Assembly (NCBI GenBank): GCA_029071325.1
Contig: JAIEAP010000010.1
Coordinates: forward strand, 62,001-126,000
Source of the DNA: Lachnospiraceae bacterium
GTDB taxonomy: Bacteria > Bacillota > Clostridia > Lachnospirales > Lachnospiraceae
Length of the DNA stretch: 64,000 nucleotides
Direction: 5' to 3'
The position numbers and the translations under genes were made by a program. The notes under the pieces were generated by a model that worked only from the letters and a program-made list of their open reading frames with translations, was not told the origin of the DNA and did no database searches. Every line of letters starts with the position of its first letter. Position 1 is the first letter of the stretch. Below, in pieces: positions 20,432-29,276 of the stretch.

Positions 20432-21322
20432 TTACTGTGTCACTTCCTTGGACACGAACTGTATCTGCCCTATGATCTCGCTAGCCGATATATCATTGAT
20501 ACAATCCGGATCGGTTCCTTCTATCCACACCCGCATCGTCACCCGCATAGGAGTGTTCTCCGTAACGGTAAACAGTCTCTGGGAATTATTGTCCGGACTT
20601 CCTGCAAATCTTCTGTTTGAAGACTGCTGTATGGTAGAGTAACCGCCATAGCCGGATGCCAGACCGTTGGTAGCGCTGACTCCGCTCACATGCACGTCCG
20701 TATTCGGTTCATAGATAAATGTCGTTCCGTCTGCCAATGTAAAGCTGATACGGACAGCGCTTGCAGCCGAACTATTATTGCTGGCATTATTAATATATGT
20801 ACCGCCGTCTGAATGCGTCCCTGCAAAGAAAACGTCAAATCTCCGCGTTCTGCGTGTAGAAGAGTTCTCTGTCTCTGCTTTCAGATAAAACGTCTTTTCA
20901 TACACATAATTGGTATTCAGTTCGCCCGAGGGGATATCCTCCACTCCGGTCACCCTCTCCTCCGTGTATAGCGGCGCGTAGAAATCCCTGCCATTCTGGG
21001 TAGTCGTGGGATTCAGCTCCACATCCCGCATGTTGCCGCCGCTGCCGGTGGCCAGATCCAGAACATCCCCATAAGGTCCCTGCTCGTAGTCAGCAATCTT
21101 GAGATTTCCGGATGTCCCTGCGATCAGCGCCAGATTCGTAACCCGCGGCGTGTTGCTGACGGTAAACCACGCATAAGTGGCAGTCCCCAAAAGCACGATA
21201 CACAGGCACAGCGTGATCACCTTACCTCTGACATCTCCTGCGGAATTCTTTTTTCTGACCGTTTTACTGCTTTTCTTACACTCTTTCTTCCCCGTCCTAT
21301 TTTCTACATTCTCCATCTTCAC
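20432..21322 (-). CDS. SipW-dependent-type exported protein
   Basis: 'VITLCLCIVLLGTATYAWFTVSNTPRVTNLALIAGTSGNLKIAD' signal; C-terminus 'VWIEGTDPDCINDI'. Confidence 0.7.
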   Translation of the reverse strand: MKMENVENRTGKKECKKSSKTVRKKNSAGDVRGKVITLCLCIVLLGTATYAWFTVSNTPRVTNLALIAGTSGNLKIADYEQGPYGDVLDLATGSGGNMRDVELNPTTTQNGRDFYAPLYTEERVTGVEDIPSGELNTNYVYEKTFYLKAETENSSTRRTRRFDVFFAGTHSDGGTYINNASNNSSAASAVRISFTLADGTTFIYEPNTDVHVSGVSATNGLASGYGGYSTIQQSSNRRFAGSPDNNSQRLFTVTENTPMRVTMRVWIEGTDPDCINDISASEIIGQIQFVSKEVTQ

Positions 21323-21369
21323 AATCCTGTCTCATCTCCCTTTTCTGTATTGTATGTATGTTTTCCCTT

Positions 21370-22368
21370 TTATATATCTAATGATTTGCTCGGCTTATCG
21401 CTCTGTTTTTCTTTGTTATCCTTCGGCTCCAACGGCGTCCAATAATGGAACTGCATATATAACTCCACCTCTCCGCCCAGGATATCGTTGGTACACTCAG
21501 GATCTTCGCCCTCATACCAGATCACCACCGTATACTTATCGATCTCATAATCTTCAATTCCCGGTCTCACATCCTGGCATACAATGCGGGACGACACAAA
21601 AGGAGTCGCTACCAGCTTGCCAGCGCTTGAGATATTGCCTCTCTCCGCGTCAGCCACATAATCCGACAGATTAATGTTGGATTCCGCCAACGGCGCTGTC
21701 TGATACTGCGACGGATTGGCGGCATCTTCACTGAAAGGAAAATCAAACAGCGAATACTGCGCCTCCGGTTCACCGTCCTCTCCCATCATAGCATATATCT
21801 CCTGCTTGCCGTTGTGGTATACCATGACCCACATAGCATGATCCGCTCCCTTAGTCGTGGTCCGGATACGCAGCTGATATTCATAATCCTTTACTTCCCC
21901 AGTCATATTAATAAGGTAAAAAGTCTCCGCCACATAATTCAGTCCGTTGTGCTCACCGTCCACGTCAGCAACATCTTCTGCGATATCTGCGATATTGATG
22001 TTATCCGCAGCGATAACCGCTTTTCCTCTCAACGTAACGAGGCGTTCGCTGAAATCCGTGGTCTCTGACAAATAGAAACCGTCCCGGTCCATGGCGCTGT
22101 CCAGACTTATGACAAATTCTCCCGGTCCTGTGTAGAACGCCGCCAGGATAAACAGGATGGTCAGAATGATCGAAATGATCAGAACCCCCTGCCATGCCGC
22201 CCTGGTCCGGAATATACTCCGGGTGATACTCACGCCGCCCATATACCAGTGCCGGAAGCGATTGACCCAGTCAAGACGACTGATCAGGCTGCGCCTGGGC
22301 TTCTTCTCCTTCGTAAGCTTTTCATGTGGAATTTTGGTTGGTTTTTCTTTTTCTCTCAGTTTTCTCAT
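21370..22368 (-). CDS. Membrane-anchored extracellular protein, paralog of 20432..21322
   Basis: Single TM 'GVLIISIILTILFILAAFYTG'; 'NYVAETFYLINMTGE' and 'IWYEGEDPECTNDI' match segments in the neighbour. Confidence 0.65.
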   Translation of the reverse strand: MRKLREKEKPTKIPHEKLTKEKKPRRSLISRLDWVNRFRHWYMGGVSITRSIFRTRAAWQGVLIISIILTILFILAAFYTGPGEFVISLDSAMDRDGFYLSETTDFSERLVTLRGKAVIAADNINIADIAEDVADVDGEHNGLNYVAETFYLINMTGEVKDYEYQLRIRTTTKGADHAMWVMVYHNGKQEIYAMMGEDGEPEAQYSLFDFPFSEDAANPSQYQTAPLAESNINLSDYVADAERGNISSAGKLVATPFVSSRIVCQDVRPGIEDYEIDKYTVVIWYEGEDPECTNDILGGEVELYMQFHYWTPLEPKDNKEKQSDKPSKSLDI

Positions 22369-22380
22369 CTCTACTACCCT

Positions 22381-23022
22381 CTATATCAAAGCTGCGCAGG
22401 CGCGGAACATTTCTATCACATAAGGATCAAACTGTGTTCCGGATTCCCTGCATATGATCTCTACCGCCTCTGCCCTTGCGGTCTGCCGCTTCTTGTAGGG
22501 CTTCCAGCTGGTGATGCCGTCATAGGCGTCTGCCACCGCACATATCCTCGCCCCAAAGGGAATGTCGTTTCCCTTTAACCCCAATGGATATCCGCCTCCG
22601 TCATAGCGTTCGTGATGGTACACCGCAATGCTGTAGAACTGCTGCATCACATCATCTGGAAACGGCTTCTTATAAATACTGTCGATGGCCTTGGTGGCAT
22701 TGATGGCATGATCTTTGATGGTCTGATACTCCTCGTCCGTCAGCTTTTCTATCTTATTTAATATAGATACCGGAATATAATGCCTCCCAATATCATGCAT
22801 CTGGAACACTTTCCTGCTATAACGCTGAAAATCTGCCCCCAACTCCCGGTCTATAAGTTCCCGGTCCCGCTTACGCATATAGTGGTACAATGTGTCCGCA
22901 TAGCCGCCTACCCGCTCCATATGGCTCCTGGCATCACGGGGGATTGTGTGGTACAGGCTTTCCAGATCAGGGAAGCATCCCACAACGGAACTACATATCT
23001 GTGTTCTGTCCTTTGTAAACAT
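22381..23022 (-). CDS. HD-GYP domain protein (putative cyclic-di-nucleotide phosphodiesterase)
   Basis: 'MHDIGRHYIPVSILNKIEKLTDEEYQTIKDH' and 'YHHERYDGGGYPLGLKGNDIPFGARICAVADAYDGIT'. Confidence 0.9.
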   Translation of the reverse strand: MFTKDRTQICSSVVGCFPDLESLYHTIPRDARSHMERVGGYADTLYHYMRKRDRELIDRELGADFQRYSRKVFQMHDIGRHYIPVSILNKIEKLTDEEYQTIKDHAINATKAIDSIYKKPFPDDVMQQFYSIAVYHHERYDGGGYPLGLKGNDIPFGARICAVADAYDGITSWKPYKKRQTARAEAVEIICRESGTQFDPYVIEMFRACAALI

Positions 23023-23248
23023 AACAACCCTCTCTCTGTCCGATACATTTCATGTCTTATATCAAAATAAGTCACTTTATGCCCTTAATATTTTACCATA
23101 AAATCTTTACATATTCAATATTTTAATCCTCATTCTCTCATTTCTGTTTATGGTTTTTTATTTTCCCTTCATTTTCTTCCGATACAAGTGTTGTATTTTT
23201 GTCTTTCCTATTATAAAATAATATATGAGAGACTTAGGAGGTGCATAC

Positions 23249-24805
23249 ATGGGATACATAATTGTTTCACTTATTATTATTGTAGGCCTGATCGCAGGGC
23301 TTGTTTACACCATTTACCAATTGAATTTGATGAAATCTTACTACGATTACCAAACCAATCAGTTGAAAGATCTCAACACAAGGTATGACACGGAAAGCCA
23401 GGCTACAACAGAGCGGCTTAAGGAACTTAAGGACATCGCATATACCAGTGCGACCACCAGCATCTGGAATATTGATTACTTTCTGGAAAAGTCCCAGTCT
23501 ATGCTGGCAAAATTCCCACAGTCCAACTTTACCCTACTGGCATTTAACATTCTGAATATCGGCAAGATCAATCAGCTTTATGGTCCCACCAAGGGCGATA
23601 ATGCTGTGTATTTCACCGCACAAGCGCTTCGCAAGGAGACTACGGGGCAGATATATGCCCAGGTATATTCCAATCTGTTCTGCGTTCTGTTCAAGGATGC
23701 CTCTGAGGATGCGGTTGTGTCATTTATCACCTCCCTGACAGACCGACTGAGCCATTACGACGAAAACGTGACCATATATCCTGCGTTCGGCGCTTATCAG
23801 ATTACCGACCATTCCATGAAGATCCTGGAAATGATCGATCACGCCAACCTGGCAGTTCAGTTTGTCAAGGAACAAGACGACTGCAACTATCGCTTCTTCA
23901 CGGAAGAACTCAACGAACAGTTCCTGACTAATAAACACATGAGTGAAGAAATGGAACAGGCTTTGGAAAACAACAAGTTTGTCATGTTCCTGCAGCCCAT
24001 GATAGATCTGCGTTCCTACCGCATTGTCAGCGCTGAGGCACTGGTCCGCTGGGATTACCCGGGCAAGGGTATCTTATCCCCCTATGCTTTCCTTCCGCTC
24101 TTCGAGAGCACTTCCCTGATCCAGAAGCTGGATTACTACATGTGGGAAGAAGGCTGTAAGACCATTCGCCGCTGGATTGACAATAAGATGGATCCGATCC
24201 CCATCACACTGAACGTATCTCCCAGTATTTTGCAGAACAGCAAGTTCGTAGATTATCTGGTTGCCCTGATGGATCGGTATCTGATTCAGCGTGACCTGAT
24301 CATTCTGGAAATTCCTGAGCGGGCGCTTATCAATATCACCCCGCAATTGTCCGATATCATCAACCGACTGCACAATGAAGGCTTTATCCTGTGCATTGAT
24401 AACTTCGGAAGCAGGAACTCTTCCTTAAATCTATTGAAGGATTATCCCATTGACCGCGTTAAACTGGACCGAACCTTCCTTGCCAAGAATGCAGAGAGCC
24501 CCGAAGGACTCACCATCCTGCGATATCTTATCGCTATGGCCAAGGAATTGGATTTCACCGTGATCACCGAGGGTGTCGAGACGCAGGAGCAGGTCAACTT
24601 CCTGCTGGAGCTGGGTTGTGACATCGGTCAGGGTTACCACTTCTCCAAACCGGTAGACCTGCGTACATTCGACCAGATGAACAAGACTATGGTCAACACG
24701 CTATATCGCCCGGATGAATACTATCCTACCTTCGAGGATTTCGAACGCGACCTGGATCTGGTCGTCAACATGATCCGTTCACGGGAAGTCGCGCAGCAAT
24801 CATAA
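23249..24805 (+). CDS. TM-anchored degenerate GGDEF + EAL domain protein
   Basis: Start at internal Met (MGYIIVSLII) preceded by aggaggtgcatac; EALVRW, 'NVSPSILQ', 'ITEGVETQEQ'; GGDEF site replaced by YSNLF. Confidence 0.88.
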   Translation: MGYIIVSLIIIVGLIAGLVYTIYQLNLMKSYYDYQTNQLKDLNTRYDTESQATTERLKELKDIAYTSATTSIWNIDYFLEKSQSMLAKFPQSNFTLLAFNILNIGKINQLYGPTKGDNAVYFTAQALRKETTGQIYAQVYSNLFCVLFKDASEDAVVSFITSLTDRLSHYDENVTIYPAFGAYQITDHSMKILEMIDHANLAVQFVKEQDDCNYRFFTEELNEQFLTNKHMSEEMEQALENNKFVMFLQPMIDLRSYRIVSAEALVRWDYPGKGILSPYAFLPLFESTSLIQKLDYYMWEEGCKTIRRWIDNKMDPIPITLNVSPSILQNSKFVDYLVALMDRYLIQRDLIILEIPERALINITPQLSDIINRLHNEGFILCIDNFGSRNSSLNLLKDYPIDRVKLDRTFLAKNAESPEGLTILRYLIAMAKELDFTVITEGVETQEQVNFLLELGCDIGQGYHFSKPVDLRTFDQMNKTMVNTLYRPDEYYPTFEDFERDLDLVVNMIRSREVAQQS

Positions 24806-24807
24806 AA

Positions 24808-24858
24808 CAACAGTTCAGCCAGATGATTCCTTTGCGAATGGCTCGGGCTGAACTGTTG
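24808..24858. terminator. Bidirectional terminator hairpin
   Basis: Perfect 13-bp arms caacagttcagcc / ggctgaactgttg between convergent genes. Confidence 0.7.
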
Positions 24859-24873
24859 ATATTACAGCCGTCT

Positions 24874-25725
24874 CTATGAATTAGAGGCGGCTGTCAGTTC
24901 ATCCAGAGTTCCGAAGGAATACCCCATCTCCTCCCATTTCGTCAGCAGCTCATCCAGTATCTCTCCATTTGTTCTGGAAGTATTGTGAAGAAGTACGATA
25001 GCCCCGGGATGTATCCTGCCGGTAAGCTTCTCAAAGGCTTCCTCATGACTGGGCTGGTCATCCTCATACCAATCCACATAAGCAAGGCTCCAGAAGCAGG
25101 TAGTGTAGCCTAATTTTTGTGCCATCTCCAGATTCTTCACGCTGTATTTGCCCTGAGGAGGCCGGTAGTAGCTGCTCATCTTCTGATCTGTAATTTCCTG
25201 AAACAGATTCTTTACATCATCCATTTCCTTTTGAAAAGACGCCATATCAGATATCGCCGTCATGTCGGGATGGTGATAGGTGTGATTGCCTACGGTATGT
25301 CCATCTGCTACCATCTGTTTAACCAGCTCCGGACTTGTCTCCAGAAAATGCCCCACCACAAAAAACGTTGCCGATACATTATGTTTCTTGAGCGCCGCCA
25401 GAATTGCCTCCGTATTACCATTTTCATACCCGCAGTCAAAAGTCAGGTAAATCTTCTTCTCCTTGTCACTTCCCACAAAATATGCATTATACTTCTTCAG
25501 TTCCTCGGCGGACACATTACCGGTGGGCTGTGTTCCCGTTTCTCCAAATCCCAAGCCCCAATTGGAGGATGCCGGAACCACCGCGTATGTCTCCTGCCAT
25601 TCTTCTGCCAGAAGCGCCGCTCCTCTTCCTGCCGCAAACAACACCAGCGCCAGAACGATTCCCACGATGATCTTGCCCCGTGTTGTCATGTTGTTTTTCC
25701 ATTGTTCCATCCTGTTTTTTTGCAT
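24874..25725 (-). CDS. Polysaccharide deacetylase (PdaA-like)
   Basis: 'YLTFDCGYENGNTEAILAALKKHNVSATFFVVGHFL...VGNHTYHHPDMT' NodB homology motifs. Confidence 0.88.
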   Translation of the reverse strand: MQKNRMEQWKNNMTTRGKIIVGIVLALVLFAAGRGAALLAEEWQETYAVVPASSNWGLGFGETGTQPTGNVSAEELKKYNAYFVGSDKEKKIYLTFDCGYENGNTEAILAALKKHNVSATFFVVGHFLETSPELVKQMVADGHTVGNHTYHHPDMTAISDMASFQKEMDDVKNLFQEITDQKMSSYYRPPQGKYSVKNLEMAQKLGYTTCFWSLAYVDWYEDDQPSHEEAFEKLTGRIHPGAIVLLHNTSRTNGEILDELLTKWEEMGYSFGTLDELTAASNS

Positions 25726-25732
25726 AAATAAT

Positions 25733-25767
25733 CGCCCAATATACTTTTATTACAAGTATATTGGGCG
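25733..25767. repeat. Perfect 14-bp inverted repeat (hairpin)
   Basis: cgcccaatatactt ttattac aagtatattgggcg, just upstream of the pdaA-like start and downstream of the OAH sulfhydrylase gene. Confidence 0.8.
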
Positions 25768-25822
25768 GATAAATCAAATATGACCGGCAGGATTACCATA
25801 GCAAAGCCCTGCAATACATGTC

Positions 25823-27130
25823 TTACGACACTGCCTTAAACGCCTCTTCCAGATCCTCAATGATATCGTCCACATTCTCTGTTCCGATGGACAGGCGAAT
25901 GGTATTAGGCTTAATTCCCTGCTCTTCCAGTTCCACTGCATTTAGCTGGGAATGGGTGGTGGATGCCGGATGGATCACCAGTGACTTCACGTCCGCAACA
26001 TTGGCAAGCAAGGAAAAGATTTCCAGATTATCAATGAAATCCTTGGCTTTCCTGTCATCGCCCTTAATCTCAAAGGTAAAAATAACGCCGCCTCCATTCG
26101 GGAAATATTTTGCATACAACTCCTTCTGCTTAGGATCATCCGTTACAGCAGGATGATTGACCTTTTCCACCAACGGATGCTTGGACAGATACTCTACCAC
26201 CTTAAGGGCATTGGACACATGGCGTTCTACCCGCAGTGACAACGTCTCCAGACCCTGCAGGAAGAAAAATGCATGGAAGGGGGACAGGGTTGCTCCCGTA
26301 TCACGCAGCAAGATTGCCCGGATCTTGGTGACAAACGCCGCCGCGCCTACCGCCTGGGTGAAACTGATACCGTGATAGCTGGGATTCGGTTCTGTCAGAG
26401 AAGGGAACTTGCCGCTTGCCTCCCAGTCAAATTTACCGCTGTCCACAATCACACCCCCAATGGTGGTTCCATGCCCGCCGATAAATTTTGTTGCGGAATG
26501 CACCACAATGTCTGCACCATAGGAAATCGGGCGAACCAGATAAGGTGTTGCAAACGTGTTATCGACTACCAACGGAATGTTATGCGCATGAGCTACCTGC
26601 GCGATCGCCTCGATATCCGTCACATCAGAATTGGGATTGCCCAGAGTCTCAATAAAAATCGCTTTGGTATTCTCCTGAATTGCTTCTTCCAAAGCAGCCG
26701 GTTCCGGCTCTGTAAAGGTGGCTGTGATTCCGTAATCCGGCAACGTATGCGCCAGCAGATTGTAAGTGCCTCCATAAATATTCTTGGCAGATACAATATG
26801 CTCCCCATTATGCGCCAGATTCTGAAACGTATATGTAATAGCTGCCGCACCGGATGCCACCGCCAGAGCCGCTACACCACCCTCCAGCGCCGCAATGCGC
26901 TGCTCGAACACATCCTGAGTGGGATTGGTCAATCTGCCATAGATATTACCCGCATCCGCAAGGCCGAATCTTGCTGCTGCGTGATCGCTGTTGTGAAATA
27001 CATAAGAGGAGGTCTGGTAGATCGGCACGGCTCTCGCATCTGTTACCGGATCTGCACTCTCCTGTCCTACATGAAGCTGTAATGTCTCAAATTTTAAGTT
27101 TCTCTCTGTTCTGCTTTTCTTGTTTCCCAT
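25823..27130 (-). CDS. O-acetylhomoserine aminocarboxypropyltransferase / sulfhydrylase
   Basis: Cys/Met PLP-enzyme signature 'ADIVVHSATKFIGGHGTTIGGVIVD', 'VDNTFATPYLVRP'. Confidence 0.93.
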   Translation of the reverse strand: MGNKKSRTERNLKFETLQLHVGQESADPVTDARAVPIYQTSSYVFHNSDHAAARFGLADAGNIYGRLTNPTQDVFEQRIAALEGGVAALAVASGAAAITYTFQNLAHNGEHIVSAKNIYGGTYNLLAHTLPDYGITATFTEPEPAALEEAIQENTKAIFIETLGNPNSDVTDIEAIAQVAHAHNIPLVVDNTFATPYLVRPISYGADIVVHSATKFIGGHGTTIGGVIVDSGKFDWEASGKFPSLTEPNPSYHGISFTQAVGAAAFVTKIRAILLRDTGATLSPFHAFFFLQGLETLSLRVERHVSNALKVVEYLSKHPLVEKVNHPAVTDDPKQKELYAKYFPNGGGVIFTFEIKGDDRKAKDFIDNLEIFSLLANVADVKSLVIHPASTTHSQLNAVELEEQGIKPNTIRLSIGTENVDDIIEDLEEAFKAVS

Positions 27131-27172
27131 GTCTTTATCCTCATTCTTTCATATTTTATGCTGTAAACCTTT

Positions 27173-28105
27173 TTATTCTGTAAAGAGCGGCGTAGAATAA
27201 TAGCGATCCCCACTGTCCGGCAGCAACGCCACAATCGTCTTGCCTTTATTTTCCGGACGCTTCGCCAGCTGAATGGCAGCATGCAAAGCCGCACCAGAGG
27301 AAATACCCACCAAAACGCCCTCCTGTTTTGCAATCTCCTTGGATGCTGCAAACGCATCATCATTTTCCACCAGGATAATCTCATCATATACACCTGTATT
27401 CAGCACTTCCGGCACGAAACCTGCGCCGATTCCCTGAATCTTATGCGCACCGCTCTTGCCCTGGGACAAAACCGGGGATGCGGCGGGCTCTACAGCTACT
27501 ATCTTCACCTGGGGATTCTGCTCCTTCAGGTACTCGCCGGTTCCTGTTACGGTTCCGCCGGTGCCGACGCCCGCCACAAAAATATCTACCTGTCCGTCCG
27601 TATCCTTCCATATCTCTGGTCCTGTGGTTGCTCTATGTACCTTGGGGTTTGCCGGATTCACAAATTGTCCGGGAATAAAGCTGTCCGGGATTTCCTTCGC
27701 CAGTTCATCTGCTTTGGCGATAGCGCCCTTCATTCCTTTGCTTCCATCGGTCAGCACCAGTTCCGCACCGTATGCCTTCAGAATATTACGGCGCTCCACG
27801 CTCATGGTCTCCGGCATGGTGAGAATAATACGGTAACCCTTGGCAGCCGCAATAGCTGCAAGACCGATTCCCGTATTACCGGAGGTTGGCTCGATAATAA
27901 CAGAACCTTCCTTCAGCAGCCCCTTTTCCTCGGCATCCTCAATCATTGCCTTTGCAATACGGTCTTTCACGCTTCCTGCCGGATTAAAGTATTCCAGCTT
28001 CACCAAAACCGTTGCCTCCAGCCCATGAGCCTTCTCAATATTGGTAACTTCCACCAGTGGAGTATTTCCAATCAACCCTAATGTACCCTTATAAATGTTT
28101 GCCAT
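27173..28105 (-). CDS. cysK: Cysteine synthase A
   Basis: 'IGNTPLVEV', '[19 protein letters not shown]', '[20 protein letters not shown]'. Start at internal MANIYKG preceded by gtgagg. Confidence 0.93.
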   Translation of the reverse strand: MANIYKGTLGLIGNTPLVEVTNIEKAHGLEATVLVKLEYFNPAGSVKDRIAKAMIEDAEEKGLLKEGSVIIEPTSGNTGIGLAAIAAAKGYRIILTMPETMSVERRNILKAYGAELVLTDGSKGMKGAIAKADELAKEIPDSFIPGQFVNPANPKVHRATTGPEIWKDTDGQVDIFVAGVGTGGTVTGTGEYLKEQNPQVKIVAVEPAASPVLSQGKSGAHKIQGIGAGFVPEVLNTGVYDEIILVENDDAFAASKEIAKQEGVLVGISSGAALHAAIQLAKRPENKGKTIVALLPDSGDRYYSTPLFTE

Positions 28106-28168
28106 AATATTGTGATCCTCACTTTCGTTTTTCATATATTTCCTACATAATAACTATGAATTAAGTAT

Positions 28169-28197
28169 AATATAAAACTCCTCAGCGTATTTGTCAA
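28169..28197 (-). promoter_or_regulatory. sigmaA-like promoter of cysK
   Basis: Minus strand TTGACA-17 nt-TATATT; lies within the inverted repeat aaaactcct...aggagtttt. Confidence 0.65.
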
Positions 28198-28227
28198 GGA
28201 GTTTTTTATTTTTTATGTGAGGTTCCT

Positions 28228-28316
28228 GCTTCGCAGTCATATAAGGAATATCATCCAGCTTCTTACAAGCAAGCTTGACGAATCTGTCCGATATTCCTTA
28301 TACGACTGTGAATAGC
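28228..28316. repeat. Palindromic repeat element, copy A
   Basis: gcttcgcagtcatataaggaatatc ... gatattccttatacgactgtgaatagc with loop tcttacaagcaagcttgacgaatc; shares ends and loop with 50225-50314. Confidence 0.7.
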
Positions 28317-28323
28317 AACAATA

Positions 28324-28758
28324 TTAGATTACATAGTCGCTGCCCATTTCCTGCTGCCATTCCACCAAATCTTCCAGCGTATACTTCTCCAGCACACCCT
28401 TGATTGCCTCATCCAGTTCCTTCCATATCCGAAGCGTCACACACTCCGACTGACGTTCACATGTGTTCCTCTCCGTCTCCAAACAGGACACCGGAGCAAG
28501 ACAACCCTCCACCTGCCGCAAAATCATGCCCACCGTGTACTCACTGGGCTTTTTGGACAGCCGGTATCCTCCTTGTGGTCCTCTGATGCTGCGGACAAAT
28601 CCGCCTCTCACCAGAAGCGAAATGATCTGCTCTAAATATTTGATGGAAATATCCTGCCTTGCCGCAGTATCCCGCAGGCGCACAGGTTCCACACTATCGT
28701 TCATTGCAATATCCATCATCAGGCGGACCGCATATCGCCCCTTCGTGGAAATCTTCAT
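28324..28758 (-). CDS. Rrf2 family transcriptional regulator
   Basis: 'MKISTKGRYAVRLMMDIAMN...ISLLVRGGFVRSIRGPQGGYRL'; Cys motif C-x7-C-x5-C. Confidence 0.92.
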   Translation of the reverse strand: MKISTKGRYAVRLMMDIAMNDSVEPVRLRDTAARQDISIKYLEQIISLLVRGGFVRSIRGPQGGYRLSKKPSEYTVGMILRQVEGCLAPVSCLETERNTCERQSECVTLRIWKELDEAIKGVLEKYTLEDLVEWQQEMGSDYVI

Positions 28759-28779
28759 ATCTTATCACACCTCCGGTGC

Positions 28780-29220
28780 TCAATAATCTTCCTCTTCTTC
28801 CTCCTCGGAAATATCGCTCTTAGGCTGCTGCAGGCCTTCAATCACCAGATTATGCTTCTGGGCATAATCCCACAGCGCTGCGTGAATGCCTTCTTCCGCC
28901 AGCAGAGAGCAGTGTACCTTCACCGGGGGAAGTCCGTCCAAGGCCTCCATTACCGCCTTATTCGTGACAAGCAATGCTTCCTGCACTGTCTTACCCTTTA
29001 CCAACTCTGTTGCCATACTGCTGGTCGCCACTGCAGCGCCGCAGCCAAAGGTCTTAAACTTACAGTCCCGGATTACCTGTGTTTCATCGTCAATATCCAG
29101 ATAAATCCTCATAATATCGCCGCATTTGGCATTTCCTACTGTGCCTACGCCGCTGGCATTTTCTATCTCGCCCACATTCCTAGGATTCTGAAAATGATCC
29201 ATTACTTTCTCGCTATACAT
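28780..29220 (-). CDS. iscU: Fe-S cluster scaffold IscU/NifU N-terminal family
   Basis: 'MYSEKVMDHFQNPRNVGEI...VGNAKCGDIMRIYLDID...FKTFGCGAAVATSSMATELVKGK'. Confidence 0.93.
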   Translation of the reverse strand: MYSEKVMDHFQNPRNVGEIENASGVGTVGNAKCGDIMRIYLDIDDETQVIRDCKFKTFGCGAAVATSSMATELVKGKTVQEALLVTNKAVMEALDGLPPVKVHCSLLAEEGIHAALWDYAQKHNLVIEGLQQPKSDISEEEEEEDY

Positions 29221-29276
29221 ATCTTACCTCCTGTGTCATGGTATAATCCATTGATTGCCTGTCCGCAGACATCCGC

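Noticed and set aside
23023-23248. c-di-GMP riboswitch upstream of HD-GYP or EAL genes
   Set aside because: The AT-rich intergenic sequence lacks recognisable GEMM-type conserved segments.
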